Below, in pieces: positions 1 through 5,693 of a DNA stretch of 7,465 nucleotides. The notes beneath the pieces were generated by a model, which saw only the letters and a program-made list of their open reading frames with translations, ran no database searches and was not told the DNA's origin. The stretch comes from Chloroflexota bacterium (lineage in GTDB: Bacteria > Chloroflexota > Limnocylindria > Limnocylindrales > CSP1-4), in NCBI GenBank assembly GCA_021812735.1, contig JAKAMV010000494.1:1-7465 (forward strand), in the 5' to 3' direction. Every line of letters starts with the position of its first letter. Positions within the stretch are counted from its first letter, which is position 1. A program made the position numbers and the translations under genes.

Positions 1-90
1 TCAGCGGACCGGATCCTGTACGGCCAGGTGCTCCGCCTCAACGAGCTCCTGGCCCGACGCCCGCTCGCCGCATTCACACAAGAGTCTTGA
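1..90 (+). CDS. C-terminal end of an unidentified protein (partial, 5' end outside window)
   Basis: Frame 1 is open from the window edge to TGA at 88-90 and gives 29 residues ending RPLAAFTQES. The segment is amphipathic and Leu/Arg-rich (RILYGQVLRLNELLARR), which looks like a terminal helix. Nearly all third positions are G or C until the last few codons, as in the real genes here, and no other frame competes. The stop lies 41 bp from the convergent stop of the MFS gene. The fragment is too short to name a family; it may be the tail of any soluble enzyme. Confidence 0.5.
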   Translation, partial: SADRILYGQVLRLNELLARRPLAAFTQES

Positions 91-98
91 CGTCATCC

Positions 99-146
99 GA
101 GCCGGCCGCCGCCCCGCACCGCCGAGGCGGGTCAGCCGGCCGGCTC
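99..146. terminator. Possible bidirectional terminator between convergent genes
   Basis: An inverted repeat pairs GAGCCGGCC (99-107) with GGCCGGCTC (138-146), and an inner pair CCCGC (113-117) / GCGGG (127-131) can stack inside it. It lies just after the plus-strand stop and overlaps the stop of the MFS gene on the other strand, as expected for shared termination. There is no T-tract on either side, and such palindromes are easy to find in DNA this GC-rich. Confidence 0.3.
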
Positions 147-1424
147 CTCGAGGGACGGCGCGATGCCCTGCGCGAGGTGCGGCTGGAGGGCGTCCCAGAG
201 CACGCGCCCGCCGATTGCGAGGCCGGCGGCCAGCATGATCAGCATGGCGAGGCCCATGGCGATGAACGGCAGCCGAAGGTCGATGGAGGCGAGGACGCCG
301 GCGGCGAGCGATGCGACGATGGTCCCGCTGGTGCCCGCGGCCCCGAACAGCCCCTGGGCAGTGGAGCTCCGACCGGCGGGCGCGGCCCGCGCCACGAGCG
401 TGTAGAGGGCTGGCGACGAGAACGCCGCGGCCGTCCCCTCCACAAGGCCGAGCCCGATCATCCACCAGACGCTGGGGACCATCGTATACGCGACGCCGCA
501 GGCGGCGACACCAACGCCGCCGAGCACCAGCGCGAGGAAGCCGCCCTCCCGGTCCACGAAGCGGCCGGTGAACGGCGAGAGCACGAGGACTGGAAGCGAG
601 AACGTGAAGAAGGACACGCCGATGAGCGCGAAGTCGGCGCCCAGGCTGGTCATGTACAGGCTCCAGATGACCTCGTAGGCGCCGCCGGCGAGGTAGGCCC
701 CCACGTTGACGACCAGCGCCACGACGAGCAGCCGGTTGAGGAGGCGTGCGGGGCGCGACCCTGGGGCCGGCGCCGGGGCAGACGCCTCCACGGCCGCGGG
801 CCCTTCCGGGCGAGCCGGCGGCGCCTCGGCGGCTGGCGACGCCTTCGGCAGGTCATCGACCCGCGCCAGGACCACGGCCGCGGAGACGGCGTAGGCGAGG
901 CCGAACACCCAGAACACGGCGGCGGCCTCGCCGGTGAGCACCGCCGCCAGGCCGCCGATGGCCGGGCCCACCATGAAGCCCCCCATCTGCGCCGAGCTGT
1001 AGAGCCCGAACGTCTCGCCCTGGCGCTCCGGCGGATTGGCGTCCATGAGGTAGCCCCGGGCGGCCGGAGCGTAGGCGGCGGCAGCAAGACCGCCAACCAG
1101 CCGCAGCGCGATGAACGGGACGGCGCCCGTGACCAGGACCGGCAGCGTGACCGCGACAGCCGATACCACCAGCGCCACCACCATCATCGACTTGCGCGAC
1201 GCGTGATCCGCGAGGCGCCCGAACAGCGGCTCGCCCGCCAGCGCGGCGGCCGGCCAGGCAGCGACCACGATCCCGAGCGTGGGGAGGTCCACCCCGTGCT
1301 CGGTGTAGAACAGCGGCAGGATCGGCAGGATGGCGCCGAAGCCGAGCGCGATGACCCCCTCGGCGAGCAGCAGGGGAAGCACCGGGCTCCAACGCACGAG
1401 CCAGTCAGAGAGGCGAGAGGACAC
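132..1424 (-). CDS. MFS transporter, DHA1-like (probable drug or metabolite:H+ antiporter)
   Basis: A 430-residue inner-membrane transporter, about the usual length for 12-helix DHA1 proteins. Hydrophobic helices run throughout. The loop after TM2 carries motif A (GRLADHASRKS, residues 69-79), repeated more weakly in the second half (GRFVDREGG, about 287-295). A glycine-rich antiporter motif C-like helix, GGFMVGPAIGG, lies at about 148-158. Residues 190-228 form a long Pro/Ala/Glu-rich cytosolic linker between the two six-helix halves. The frame stays open upstream to 1565, but GTG 1424 is preferred: AGAGG (1437-1433) stands 8 nt before it, the protein then begins just ahead of TM1, and a longer form would run into the divergent gene. 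By family, the protein exports small molecules using the proton gradient. The substrate cannot be read from sequence and no adjacent TetR/MarR regulator is seen. Confidence 0.88.
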   Translation of the reverse strand: MSSRLSDWLVRWSPVLPLLLAEGVIALGFGAILPILPLFYTEHGVDLPTLGIVVAAWPAAALAGEPLFGRLADHASRKSMMVVALVVSAVAVTLPVLVTGAVPFIALRLVGGLAAAAYAPAARGYLMDANPPERQGETFGLYSSAQMGGFMVGPAIGGLAAVLTGEAAAVFWVFGLAYAVSAAVVLARVDDLPKASPAAEAPPARPEGPAAVEASAPAPAPGSRPARLLNRLLVVALVVNVGAYLAGGAYEVIWSLYMTSLGADFALIGVSFFTFSLPVLVLSPFTGRFVDREGGFLALVLGGVGVAACGVAYTMVPSVWWMIGLGLVEGTAAAFSSPALYTLVARAAPAGRSSTAQGLFGAAGTSGTIVASLAAGVLASIDLRLPFIAMGLAMLIMLAAGLAIGGRVLWDALQPHLAQGIAPSLEEPAG

Positions 1425-1450
1425 CGGGGGAACCTCTGGGGCGGGCAGCC

Positions 1451-1456
1451 ATCCTA
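1451..1456 (-). promoter_or_regulatory. Putative -10 box of the MFS gene
   Basis: Read on the minus strand, TAGGAT fits the TANNNT -10 pattern. It would start transcription near 1444, about 20 nt before the GTG, leaving room for the AGAGG ribosome site. No convincing -35 is visible. Confidence 0.35.
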
Positions 1457-1514
1457 TCCGAGCCGCCGGGCGCAGCCGAGGGCCGGTTCGCGTCCCGCGA
1501 CCGGCCGGGCGCCC

Positions 1515-1520
1515 TATGAT
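1515..1520 (+). promoter_or_regulatory. Putative -10 box for a leaderless mRNA
   Basis: TATGAT ends 8 nt before the ATG at 1529, so transcription would start on or next to the start codon. An in-frame TGA at 1517-1519 excludes any earlier start. The only SD-like string (GGAG, 1525-1528) touches the ATG and is too close to work as a normal ribosome site. Both facts favour leaderless initiation. The -35 region has no clear consensus. Confidence 0.45.
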
Positions 1521-1528
1521 GCCCGGAG

Positions 1529-1909
1529 ATGAGCCCCGCCCTGATCCTGACCCTCCTCCTGTCATCGCTGCTGGCCACGCTGCCGGTGCGGCGACTGCAC
1601 CAGGCAGGCCTGACCTCGGGCTCCCTGATGACCGCCTGGATCGTCTACGTGGCGCTGATCGTGATGGGCGTCGGCCTCGAGGCGGCAGCCAGGTACGTGC
1701 TGCCGGTGCTCGTGGTGCTGGTCGCCCTGCCGTACGCCGCCGGCCAGGCGCGCCTCGAGCGGGTCGGCCGGCTGTTCGGGGCGTCGCGGCCCGATCCGGC
1801 CCGGCCGGTGATCAACGTGACACCCCCGGGCGCCCCGATGGCGGACGGATCCCCGGTGGACCCGGCCGCCAAGCGCCACGGCCGCAAGCCGCCGGTCGAG
1901 TACCGCTGA
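1529..1909 (+). CDS. Small membrane protein of unknown function
   Basis: A 126-residue protein that I do not recognise. It has three hydrophobic stretches likely to span the membrane (about residues 3-19, 33-51 and 56-71), separated by short Arg/His-containing loops. A charged, Pro/Gly-rich tail follows (75-126, ending HGRKPPVEYR) that looks disordered and probably faces the cytoplasm. Codon third positions are strongly G/C and the frame is closed by an in-frame stop 10 nt before the ATG, so the start is well fixed. It is divergent from the MFS exporter across about 100 bp and 155 bp upstream of the PLP-enzyme gene, which seems to have its own promoter. It could be an accessory membrane protein of either neighbour, but nothing in the sequence shows this. 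Confidence 0.65.
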   Translation: MSPALILTLLLSSLLATLPVRRLHQAGLTSGSLMTAWIVYVALIVMGVGLEAAARYVLPVLVVLVALPYAAGQARLERVGRLFGASRPDPARPVINVTPPGAPMADGSPVDPAAKRHGRKPPVEYR

Positions 1910-2010
1910 GGCGCACCGCCGGTCCGGAGTCCGCAGCGCCCGCAACCCCCCTGCCGAGGCGCCCTGCCGAAACCCTCCCGAGGCGCACGACAGAGGCGCA
2001 CCGGCGCACC
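1908..2010 (+). repeat. Cluster of short direct repeats (GAGGCGC x4) in an intergenic gap
   Basis: The 7-mer GAGGCGC starts at 1908, 1956, 1980 and 1993; three copies read GAGGCGCAC. The gap is C-rich and ends in an alternating GC tract near 2020-2031. No ORF with convincing coding character fills it. Direct repeats upstream of a promoter can be protein-binding sites, but the motif is cheap in such GC-rich DNA. Confidence 0.3.
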
Positions 2011-2052
2011 ACCCCCGAGAGCGCGCGCGCGACCCGTCCACCCCGCGTGGTC

Positions 2053-2058
2053 TATCGT
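2053..2058 (+). promoter_or_regulatory. Putative -10 box for a leaderless PLP-enzyme mRNA
   Basis: TATCGT ends 6 nt before the GTG at 2065. That spacing puts the transcription start at or beside the initiation codon. No Shine-Dalgarno-like sequence lies upstream of that GTG. The same hexamer stands before the AIM24 gene on the other strand. Confidence 0.45.
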
Positions 2059-2064
2059 CGGCAT

Positions 2065-3312
2065 GTGGCCCGCCGCACCTTCGACCGATCGCCTTGGCAG
2101 CTCGACCCCGACGTCTCGTTCCTGAACCACGGGTCGTTCGGAGCCTGCCCGGGTCCGGTGCTCGAGGCACAACGGGCGTGGCGAGACCGCCTCGAGGCCG
2201 AGCCGGTGCGGTTCTTCGACCGCGAGCTCGAGCCGCTGCTCGACGGCGTCCGCGCCGAGGTGGCCGAGTTCCTCAACGCGGACCCGGACGGCATCGCGTT
2301 CGTCCCCAACGCCACGACCGGCGTGTCGACCGTGCTTGCCTCGCTCCGGTTCGCGCCCGGGGACGAGCTGCTCGCGGGCGACCACGAGTACAACGCCACG
2401 CTCAACGCCCTCAGGTCCGCTGCCGAGCGCGACGGCGCGCGCGTGGTCCTGTGCCACATCCCGTTCCCGATCCATGACCCCGCCCAGGCCGTCGAGGCAT
2501 ACCTCGAGGCGGTGACGCCGAGGACGAGGTTCGCGCTCGTGAGCCAGGTGACTTCGCCCACCGCCCTCGTGCTGCCGGTGGCGGCGCTCGTCCGCGAGCT
2601 GGACCGCCGTGGCGTGGACACGCTGGTCGACGGGGCGCACGCGCCCGGCATGGTGCCCGTGGACGTCGCGGCGATCGGGGCAGCCTGGTGGACGGGCAAC
2701 GGGCACAAGTGGCTGTGCGCGCCGAAGGGAGCGGCGGTGCTCCACGCGCGGGCCGACAGGCGGGACAGCCTGCGACCGCTGGCCGTGTCGCACGGGTTCA
2801 ACGACCAACGGACCGACCGCCCGCAGTTCCGGCGGCTGTTCGACTGGACCGGCACCGTCGACTACTCCCCGTACCTCTCGCTGGCGGCCGCCATCCGCTT
2901 CGTCGGCGCGCTCCACCAGGATGGCTGGTCGGGGCTGATGGCCAGCAACGCGGCGCTCGCGCGCGCGGGACGCGACCGCATCTGCGCGGCGCTGGGCGTT
3001 GAGCCGCCCGCCCCGGACTCGATGGTGGGCGCGATGGCCGCCATCCCCCTCCCCGCGCTGTCACCGACGCCCGAGGCGGCTCGCCGGCTGCATGACCAGC
3101 TGTTCTTCGAGGAGCACATCGAGGTGCCGATCGTGCTGTTCCCCGTGGCGGCCGCCCTTGAGCCGGGGGCCGGGCCGTCGACGGTGCTCGTCCGGATCTC
3201 GGCGCAGCGCTACAACCTGGCGGAGGAGTACGCGGCCCTCGCCTCGGCGCTCGCCGTCCGGCTGCTGGGCCCGGCGAAGCCGCGCTCGCTCCTGGGGCGG
3301 CTGCGCCGCTGA
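2065..3312 (+). CDS. Class-V aminotransferase-fold PLP enzyme (isopenicillin N epimerase-like)
   Basis: A 415-residue soluble enzyme of the fold-type I, class-V group that includes isopenicillin N epimerase (CefD), cysteine desulfurases and EgtE. The opening signature FLNHGSFG (19-26) is typical of the epimerase-like branch. NATTG (82-86) would hold the PLP phosphate, D189 in LVDGAHAPG contacts the pyridine nitrogen, and K215 in GNGHKW is the expected Schiff-base lysine. The C-terminal domain runs to the basic tail. Length is normal and no key residue is missing. The open frame extends far upstream, but that part lacks family similarity and crosses the membrane-protein gene. GTG 2065 fits both the homology start and the -10 box; GTG 2047 is an alternative. 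It ends 13 bp from the convergent XRE-cupin gene. The true reaction (epimerase, C-S lyase or desulfurase) is not determinable here; no beta-lactam or ergothioneine genes are adjacent. Confidence 0.88.
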   Translation: MARRTFDRSPWQLDPDVSFLNHGSFGACPGPVLEAQRAWRDRLEAEPVRFFDRELEPLLDGVRAEVAEFLNADPDGIAFVPNATTGVSTVLASLRFAPGDELLAGDHEYNATLNALRSAAERDGARVVLCHIPFPIHDPAQAVEAYLEAVTPRTRFALVSQVTSPTALVLPVAALVRELDRRGVDTLVDGAHAPGMVPVDVAAIGAAWWTGNGHKWLCAPKGAAVLHARADRRDSLRPLAVSHGFNDQRTDRPQFRRLFDWTGTVDYSPYLSLAAAIRFVGALHQDGWSGLMASNAALARAGRDRICAALGVEPPAPDSMVGAMAAIPLPALSPTPEAARRLHDQLFFEEHIEVPIVLFPVAAALEPGAGPSTVLVRISAQRYNLAEEYAALASALAVRLLGPAKPRSLLGRLRR

Positions 3313-3325
3313 GCTCGGGCGCGAT

Positions 3326-3949
3326 TCACACCTCGGCCGTGCCCTCCCCTTCCCGGCTGCCTGGCGTGGTGCGCCGGTCGCGCCCGCGACGCGGGTAGAT
3401 GACGAGGATCCGGCCCTCCTCGGGGCCGATGCACTCCACGTCGTGGGGGATCGTCGGGTCCCAAGCCAGGTAGTCGCCCGGGCCCAGCTCGGCCACGTGC
3501 TCGCCCTGGGTCATCCGCCAACGCCCCTCGAGGACGACATGGTGCTCGTCGCCCTGGTGTGCGTGGACGCCCGTTGAGCTGCCGGCGGACACCGCGACCT
3601 CGATGATGCACAGGTCGCGCGAGGTGCCGGCGTCCACCTCGGTGACGCACCCCCCCGCCGGCCCCTCCGACTGCGGGCGGTCCTCGAGCCGGACGATCCG
3701 CGGCGGCGCGGAGCTGTCGAGCAGGAGCCAAGCGGGGGGCACGTCCAGGGCGGCGGCAATCGCGGCGAGCGCATCGAGCGACGGGACAGCCTTCTCGTTC
3801 TCGATCTGCGACAGGTAGCCGATGTTGAGGCCGCTCCCCTCCCCAACCTGGGCCAGCGTGAAGCCACGCTCCCGGCGCCAACGTCGCATCTCGCGTCCGA
3901 CGGAGAGCCGCGTCGCGGGCGCCGGGTCGACCGGAGCAGGCTCTGGCAC
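3326..3949 (-). CDS. XRE-family transcriptional regulator with C-terminal cupin sensor domain
   Basis: About 207 residues in two domains. The N-terminal XRE helix-turn-helix (about 18-77) begins GREMRRWRRERGFTLAQVG and contains the typical SGLNIGYLSQIENEKAVPS recognition region. The C-terminal cupin (about 105-185) has an intact metal or ligand pocket: H129, H131 and E135 in HAHQGDE, plus H169 in IPHDVE. XRE-cupin proteins are cytosolic one-component regulators that sense a small ligand and usually control adjacent metabolic genes and themselves. The gene is divergent from the F420-oxidoreductase-like gene and convergent with the PLP enzyme. The start is uncertain. GTG 3949 is used because codons upstream of it turn poor in third-position G/C (AGA, AGA, GCT, GCT). 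TTG 3976 has a better ribosome site (GAGG, 9 nt away) and would add nine residues. ATG 3889 would cut into the first helix. Confidence 0.87.
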   Translation of the reverse strand: MPEPAPVDPAPATRLSVGREMRRWRRERGFTLAQVGEGSGLNIGYLSQIENEKAVPSLDALAAIAAALDVPPAWLLLDSSAPPRIVRLEDRPQSEGPAGGCVTEVDAGTSRDLCIIEVAVSAGSSTGVHAHQGDEHHVVLEGRWRMTQGEHVAELGPGDYLAWDPTIPHDVECIGPEEGRILVIYPRRGRDRRTTPGSREGEGTAEV

Positions 3950-3981
3950 AGCAGCAGCGAATCTTCTCTCAGACAACCCTC

Positions 3982-4010
3982 TTGACCTCAGGCAAACATG
4001 GTGGCACACT
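3982..4010 (+). promoter_or_regulatory. Weak candidate promoter for the oxidoreductase gene
   Basis: TTGACC (3982-3987) matches five of six -35 bases. With a 17-nt spacer it is followed by CACACT (4005-4010), which keeps only the A and final T of a -10. The mRNA would have a leader of about 48 nt carrying both the operator candidate and the ribosome site. The -35 is good and the -10 poor, so regulator-assisted activation is possible. Confidence 0.3.
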
Positions 4011-4022
4011 GCGCTGCGAGCA

Positions 4023-4051
4023 ATCTTGATTTGCTGACAACAAAGTGTCAA
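4023..4051 (-). promoter_or_regulatory. Promoter of the XRE-cupin gene
   Basis: On the minus strand a perfect TTGACA (4051-4046) is followed, after 17 nt, by CAAGAT (4028-4023), giving a start near 4016. This is the only perfect -35 consensus noticed in the window. It overlaps the palindrome at 4035-4050, which suggests autoregulation. Confidence 0.5.
4035..4050. promoter_or_regulatory. Candidate operator (TGACA-N6-TGTCA) in the divergent control region
   Basis: TGACA (4035-4039) and TGTCA (4046-4050) form a perfect two-fold site with centre spacing of 6 nt. An outer pair CTTGA (4025-4029) / TCAAG (4048-4052) and a second GACAAC at 3972-3977 add related half-sites. The site covers the regulator's -35 and sits 15 bp before the oxidoreductase ATG, so one bound dimer could block both genes. 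XRE proteins bind palindromes of this size; that this one binds here is inferred. Confidence 0.45.
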
Positions 4052-4058
4052 GGAAGGG
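4050..4058 (+). promoter_or_regulatory. Strong ribosome binding site of the oxidoreductase gene
   Basis: AAGGAAGGG ends 6 nt before ATG 4065 and fixes that start. It is one of the clearest purine-rich ribosome sites in the window and directly abuts the candidate operator. Confidence 0.6.
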
Positions 4059-4064
4059 CCCGAC

Positions 4065-4709
4065 ATGAAGGTCGCGATCATCGGCACCGGCAACGTGGGC
4101 AGCGCGCTGGGCACGGCATTCGCCGTCGCAGGCCACGAAGTCACATTCTCGGCGCGCGACCGGGAGAAGGTCGCCGCCGTCGCGCAGGCTGCGGGCGCCA
4201 CCGCCGCCGTGAGCCCGGCCGAGGCCGTCGCCGCCGCCGACGTCGTCGTGCTCGCGGTCCCGTTCACCGCAGCACAGGCCGTAACGGCGGACATCGCCAG
4301 CGTCGCGGCAGGCAAGATCGTGATCGACACGACGAACCCGCTCAAGCCCGACTACTCGGGCCTGTCCACGGTGGGCGGCCCTTCCGGCGCCGAGCGCATC
4401 GCGGCGGCCCTGCCCGGGGCCAAGGTCGCCAAGGCCTTCAACACCGTGTTTGCTGCCGTCCAGGCGAACCCCGCCGCGCACGGCCAGGTCCTCGACGCCC
4501 TCTACGCCACCGACGACGACGTCGCCGCCAGCACCGTCTCCAGCCTCGCGACGTCGATCGGCTTCCGCCCGGTCAAGGTCGGACCCCTCGCCGCGGCCAC
4601 CGAGCTCGAGGCCATGGCCTGGCTGAACATCCGGCTGCAGATGCTCAGCAACGGCGCCTGGAACACCGCGTACGTGCTGGTGTCGCCCCCCGAGGCGATG
4701 GTCGCCTGA
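4065..4709 (+). CDS. NADPH-dependent F420 reductase-like (Fno/NpdG family) Rossmann oxidoreductase
   Basis: A 214-residue cytosolic protein of the F420_oxidored NAD(P)-binding family. It starts MKVAIIGTGNVGSALG with the GxGxxG dinucleotide loop at residues 7-12. SARDREK (29-35) follows beta-2; R31 is the likely 2'-phosphate contact, pointing to NADPH. VVLAVPF (61-67) and VIDTTNPL (86-93) are the conserved strand-4/5 loops, and VAKAFNTV (121-128) is a family hallmark, close to STEAP and Fno proteins. Fno enzymes pass hydride between NADP(H) and coenzyme F420. Many relatives are not proven to use F420, and no F420-biosynthesis gene is visible, so the exact acceptor is open. Length is normal. 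The gene is divergent from the XRE-cupin regulator, which may control it, and lies 91 bp upstream of the dioxygenase on the same strand. Confidence 0.82.
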   Translation: MKVAIIGTGNVGSALGTAFAVAGHEVTFSARDREKVAAVAQAAGATAAVSPAEAVAAADVVVLAVPFTAAQAVTADIASVAAGKIVIDTTNPLKPDYSGLSTVGGPSGAERIAAALPGAKVAKAFNTVFAAVQANPAAHGQVLDALYATDDDVAASTVSSLATSIGFRPVKVGPLAAATELEAMAWLNIRLQMLSNGAWNTAYVLVSPPEAMVA

Positions 4710-4739
4710 CGTCGACGGCTCGTGAGCGCCGGCCTGCCG

Positions 4740-4768
4740 TTGCGCTGGCTGGCGTTCGCGCCTACCGT
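4740..4768 (+). promoter_or_regulatory. Candidate promoter of the dioxygenase gene
   Basis: TTGCGC (4740-4745), a 17-nt spacer and TACCGT (4763-4768) form a plausible -35/-10 pair with a start near 4775, about 26 nt before ATG 4801. It would let the dioxygenase be transcribed independently of the oxidoreductase. The -35 matches only the TTG core. Confidence 0.35.
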
Positions 4769-4800
4769 TGCGCCGTCGTCCCTGCCCGCGAGTTCCACCC

Positions 4801-5622
4801 ATGTCCGAATTGCGTCCCGATCCCACGTCCGAAGCGCCCGACCCGCGCGGTCCGCTCCCCGCGCTCTACCTGGGCCACGGGGCACCGCCGCTCCTCGACG
4901 ATCCGCTCTGGATGCGCGAACTGGCCACCTGGGCCGCCGACCTGCCGAAGCCCAAAGCCGTCCTGATCGTGAGCGCCCACTGGCAGACCGCACCGATGGC
5001 GCTCAGCGCCACGCGGACGGTCCCGCTGGTCTACGACTTCTACGGCTTCCCGCAGCGCTACTACGACCTGCAGTACCCGGCGCCGGGCGCGCCCGAGCTG
5101 GCCGCCTCCGTCAAGGCGCTCATGCCGTCCAGCGAGCCGGTCCTCGACCGCGACGGCCGGGGGCTCGACCACGGCGCCTGGGTGCCGCTCATGGCGATGT
5201 ACCCCGACGCCGACGTCCCGGTCCTCCAGATGTCGATGCCGGACCTCGACCCGGAGCACCTGTTCAACGTCGGCCGGCGGCTCGCGCCCCTGCGCGACGA
5301 TGGCGTGCTGATCATCGGCTCGGGGTTCATGACCCACGGCCTGCCGTTCATCGCGGAGTACTGGGACGGACGCCCGGGCGCGCCGCAGTGGTCGCGCGAC
5401 TTCGACGCCTGGGCCGCCGAGGCGCTGGCGTCAGGGGACCTGGACACGCTGTTCGCGTTCCGGGAGAAGGCGCCGGGCATGCCCTTCGCCCACCCGACCG
5501 TCGAGCACTTCGCGCCGCTCTTCGTCACCCTCGGTGCGGCCGCCAAGCCGGACGACTCACCGCGGACGGCGATCGCGGGGTTCTTCCTCGGCCTCTCGAA
5601 GCGCTCGTTCGAGGCGCGATAG
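4801..5622 (+). CDS. Extradiol ring-cleavage dioxygenase, DODA/LigB (YgiD-like) family
   Basis: A 273-residue cytosolic enzyme of the 4,5-DOPA extradiol dioxygenase family (class III, LigB-type), of normal length. The ordered hallmarks are LGHGAPP with H26, VLIVSAHW with H60, GLDHGAWVPL with H124, IIGSGFMTHG with H179, and HPTVEHFAPL with H231 and H236. By family knowledge H26, H60 and H236 are likely metal ligands, and H124 and H179 line the active site. The group uses non-haem Fe(II) (sometimes isolated with zinc) and cleaves catechols such as L-DOPA or other substituted dihydroxyphenyl compounds; the native substrate here is unknown. ATG 4801 is chosen because the homology begins shortly after it. 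An in-frame TTG at 4768 lies inside the promoter candidate. There is no good ribosome site. No ring-hydroxylating or downstream meta-cleavage genes are adjacent. Confidence 0.9.
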   Translation: MSELRPDPTSEAPDPRGPLPALYLGHGAPPLLDDPLWMRELATWAADLPKPKAVLIVSAHWQTAPMALSATRTVPLVYDFYGFPQRYYDLQYPAPGAPELAASVKALMPSSEPVLDRDGRGLDHGAWVPLMAMYPDADVPVLQMSMPDLDPEHLFNVGRRLAPLRDDGVLIIGSGFMTHGLPFIAEYWDGRPGAPQWSRDFDAWAAEALASGDLDTLFAFREKAPGMPFAHPTVEHFAPLFVTLGAAAKPDDSPRTAIAGFFLGLSKRSFEAR

Positions 5623-5637
5623 CCTCGAACGCTGCGC
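5601..5637 (+). terminator. Hairpin overlapping the dioxygenase stop codon
   Basis: CGTTCGAGGC (5606-5615) pairs perfectly with GCCTCGAACG (5622-5631) across a 6-nt loop, and GCGC 5601-5604 / 5634-5637 can extend the stem past a small internal loop. The TAG stop (5620-5622) lies in the loop and stem edge. The stem is strong but there is no T-run after it, as is common in high-GC bacteria. Confidence 0.5.
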
Positions 5638-5655
5638 CAGCACCGAGGCTGGCGC
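5634..5655 (+). terminator. Second, perfect 8-bp hairpin after the dioxygenase
   Basis: GCGCCAGC (5634-5641) and GCTGGCGC (5648-5655) form a perfect stem with loop ACCGAG. It follows the stop-codon hairpin directly and gives a tandem terminator-like structure. A competing stem, AGCCTCG 5621-5627 with CGAGGCT 5644-5650, would disrupt both hairpins. Confidence 0.5.
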
Positions 5656-5693
5656 CCCCACGGAGGTCGAGGGGCCGCTGCGGCGCCGGCCAG

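Noticed and set aside
87..1532. Long plus-strand open frame of 481 codons opposite the MFS gene.
   Set aside because: It is rich in Arg, His, Gly and Glu with no domain logic, typical of the antisense shadow of a GC-rich gene; the minus-strand MFS frame has clear motifs and transmembrane helices.
2019..2032. Alternating GCGCGC tract as a Z-DNA or recombination signal.
   Set aside because: Short and expected at this base composition; nothing else supports a role.
1330..2064. N-terminal extension of the PLP-enzyme frame by about 245 codons.
   Set aside because: The extension is low-complexity Pro/Arg/Ala sequence, overlaps the membrane-protein gene in another frame and part of the MFS gene, and the family fold begins only near 2065.
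1645..2916. Minus-strand open frame of 423 codons opposite the PLP enzyme.
   Set aside because: His/Arg/Gly-rich composition and exact antiphase to a motif-complete enzyme mark it as a shadow frame.
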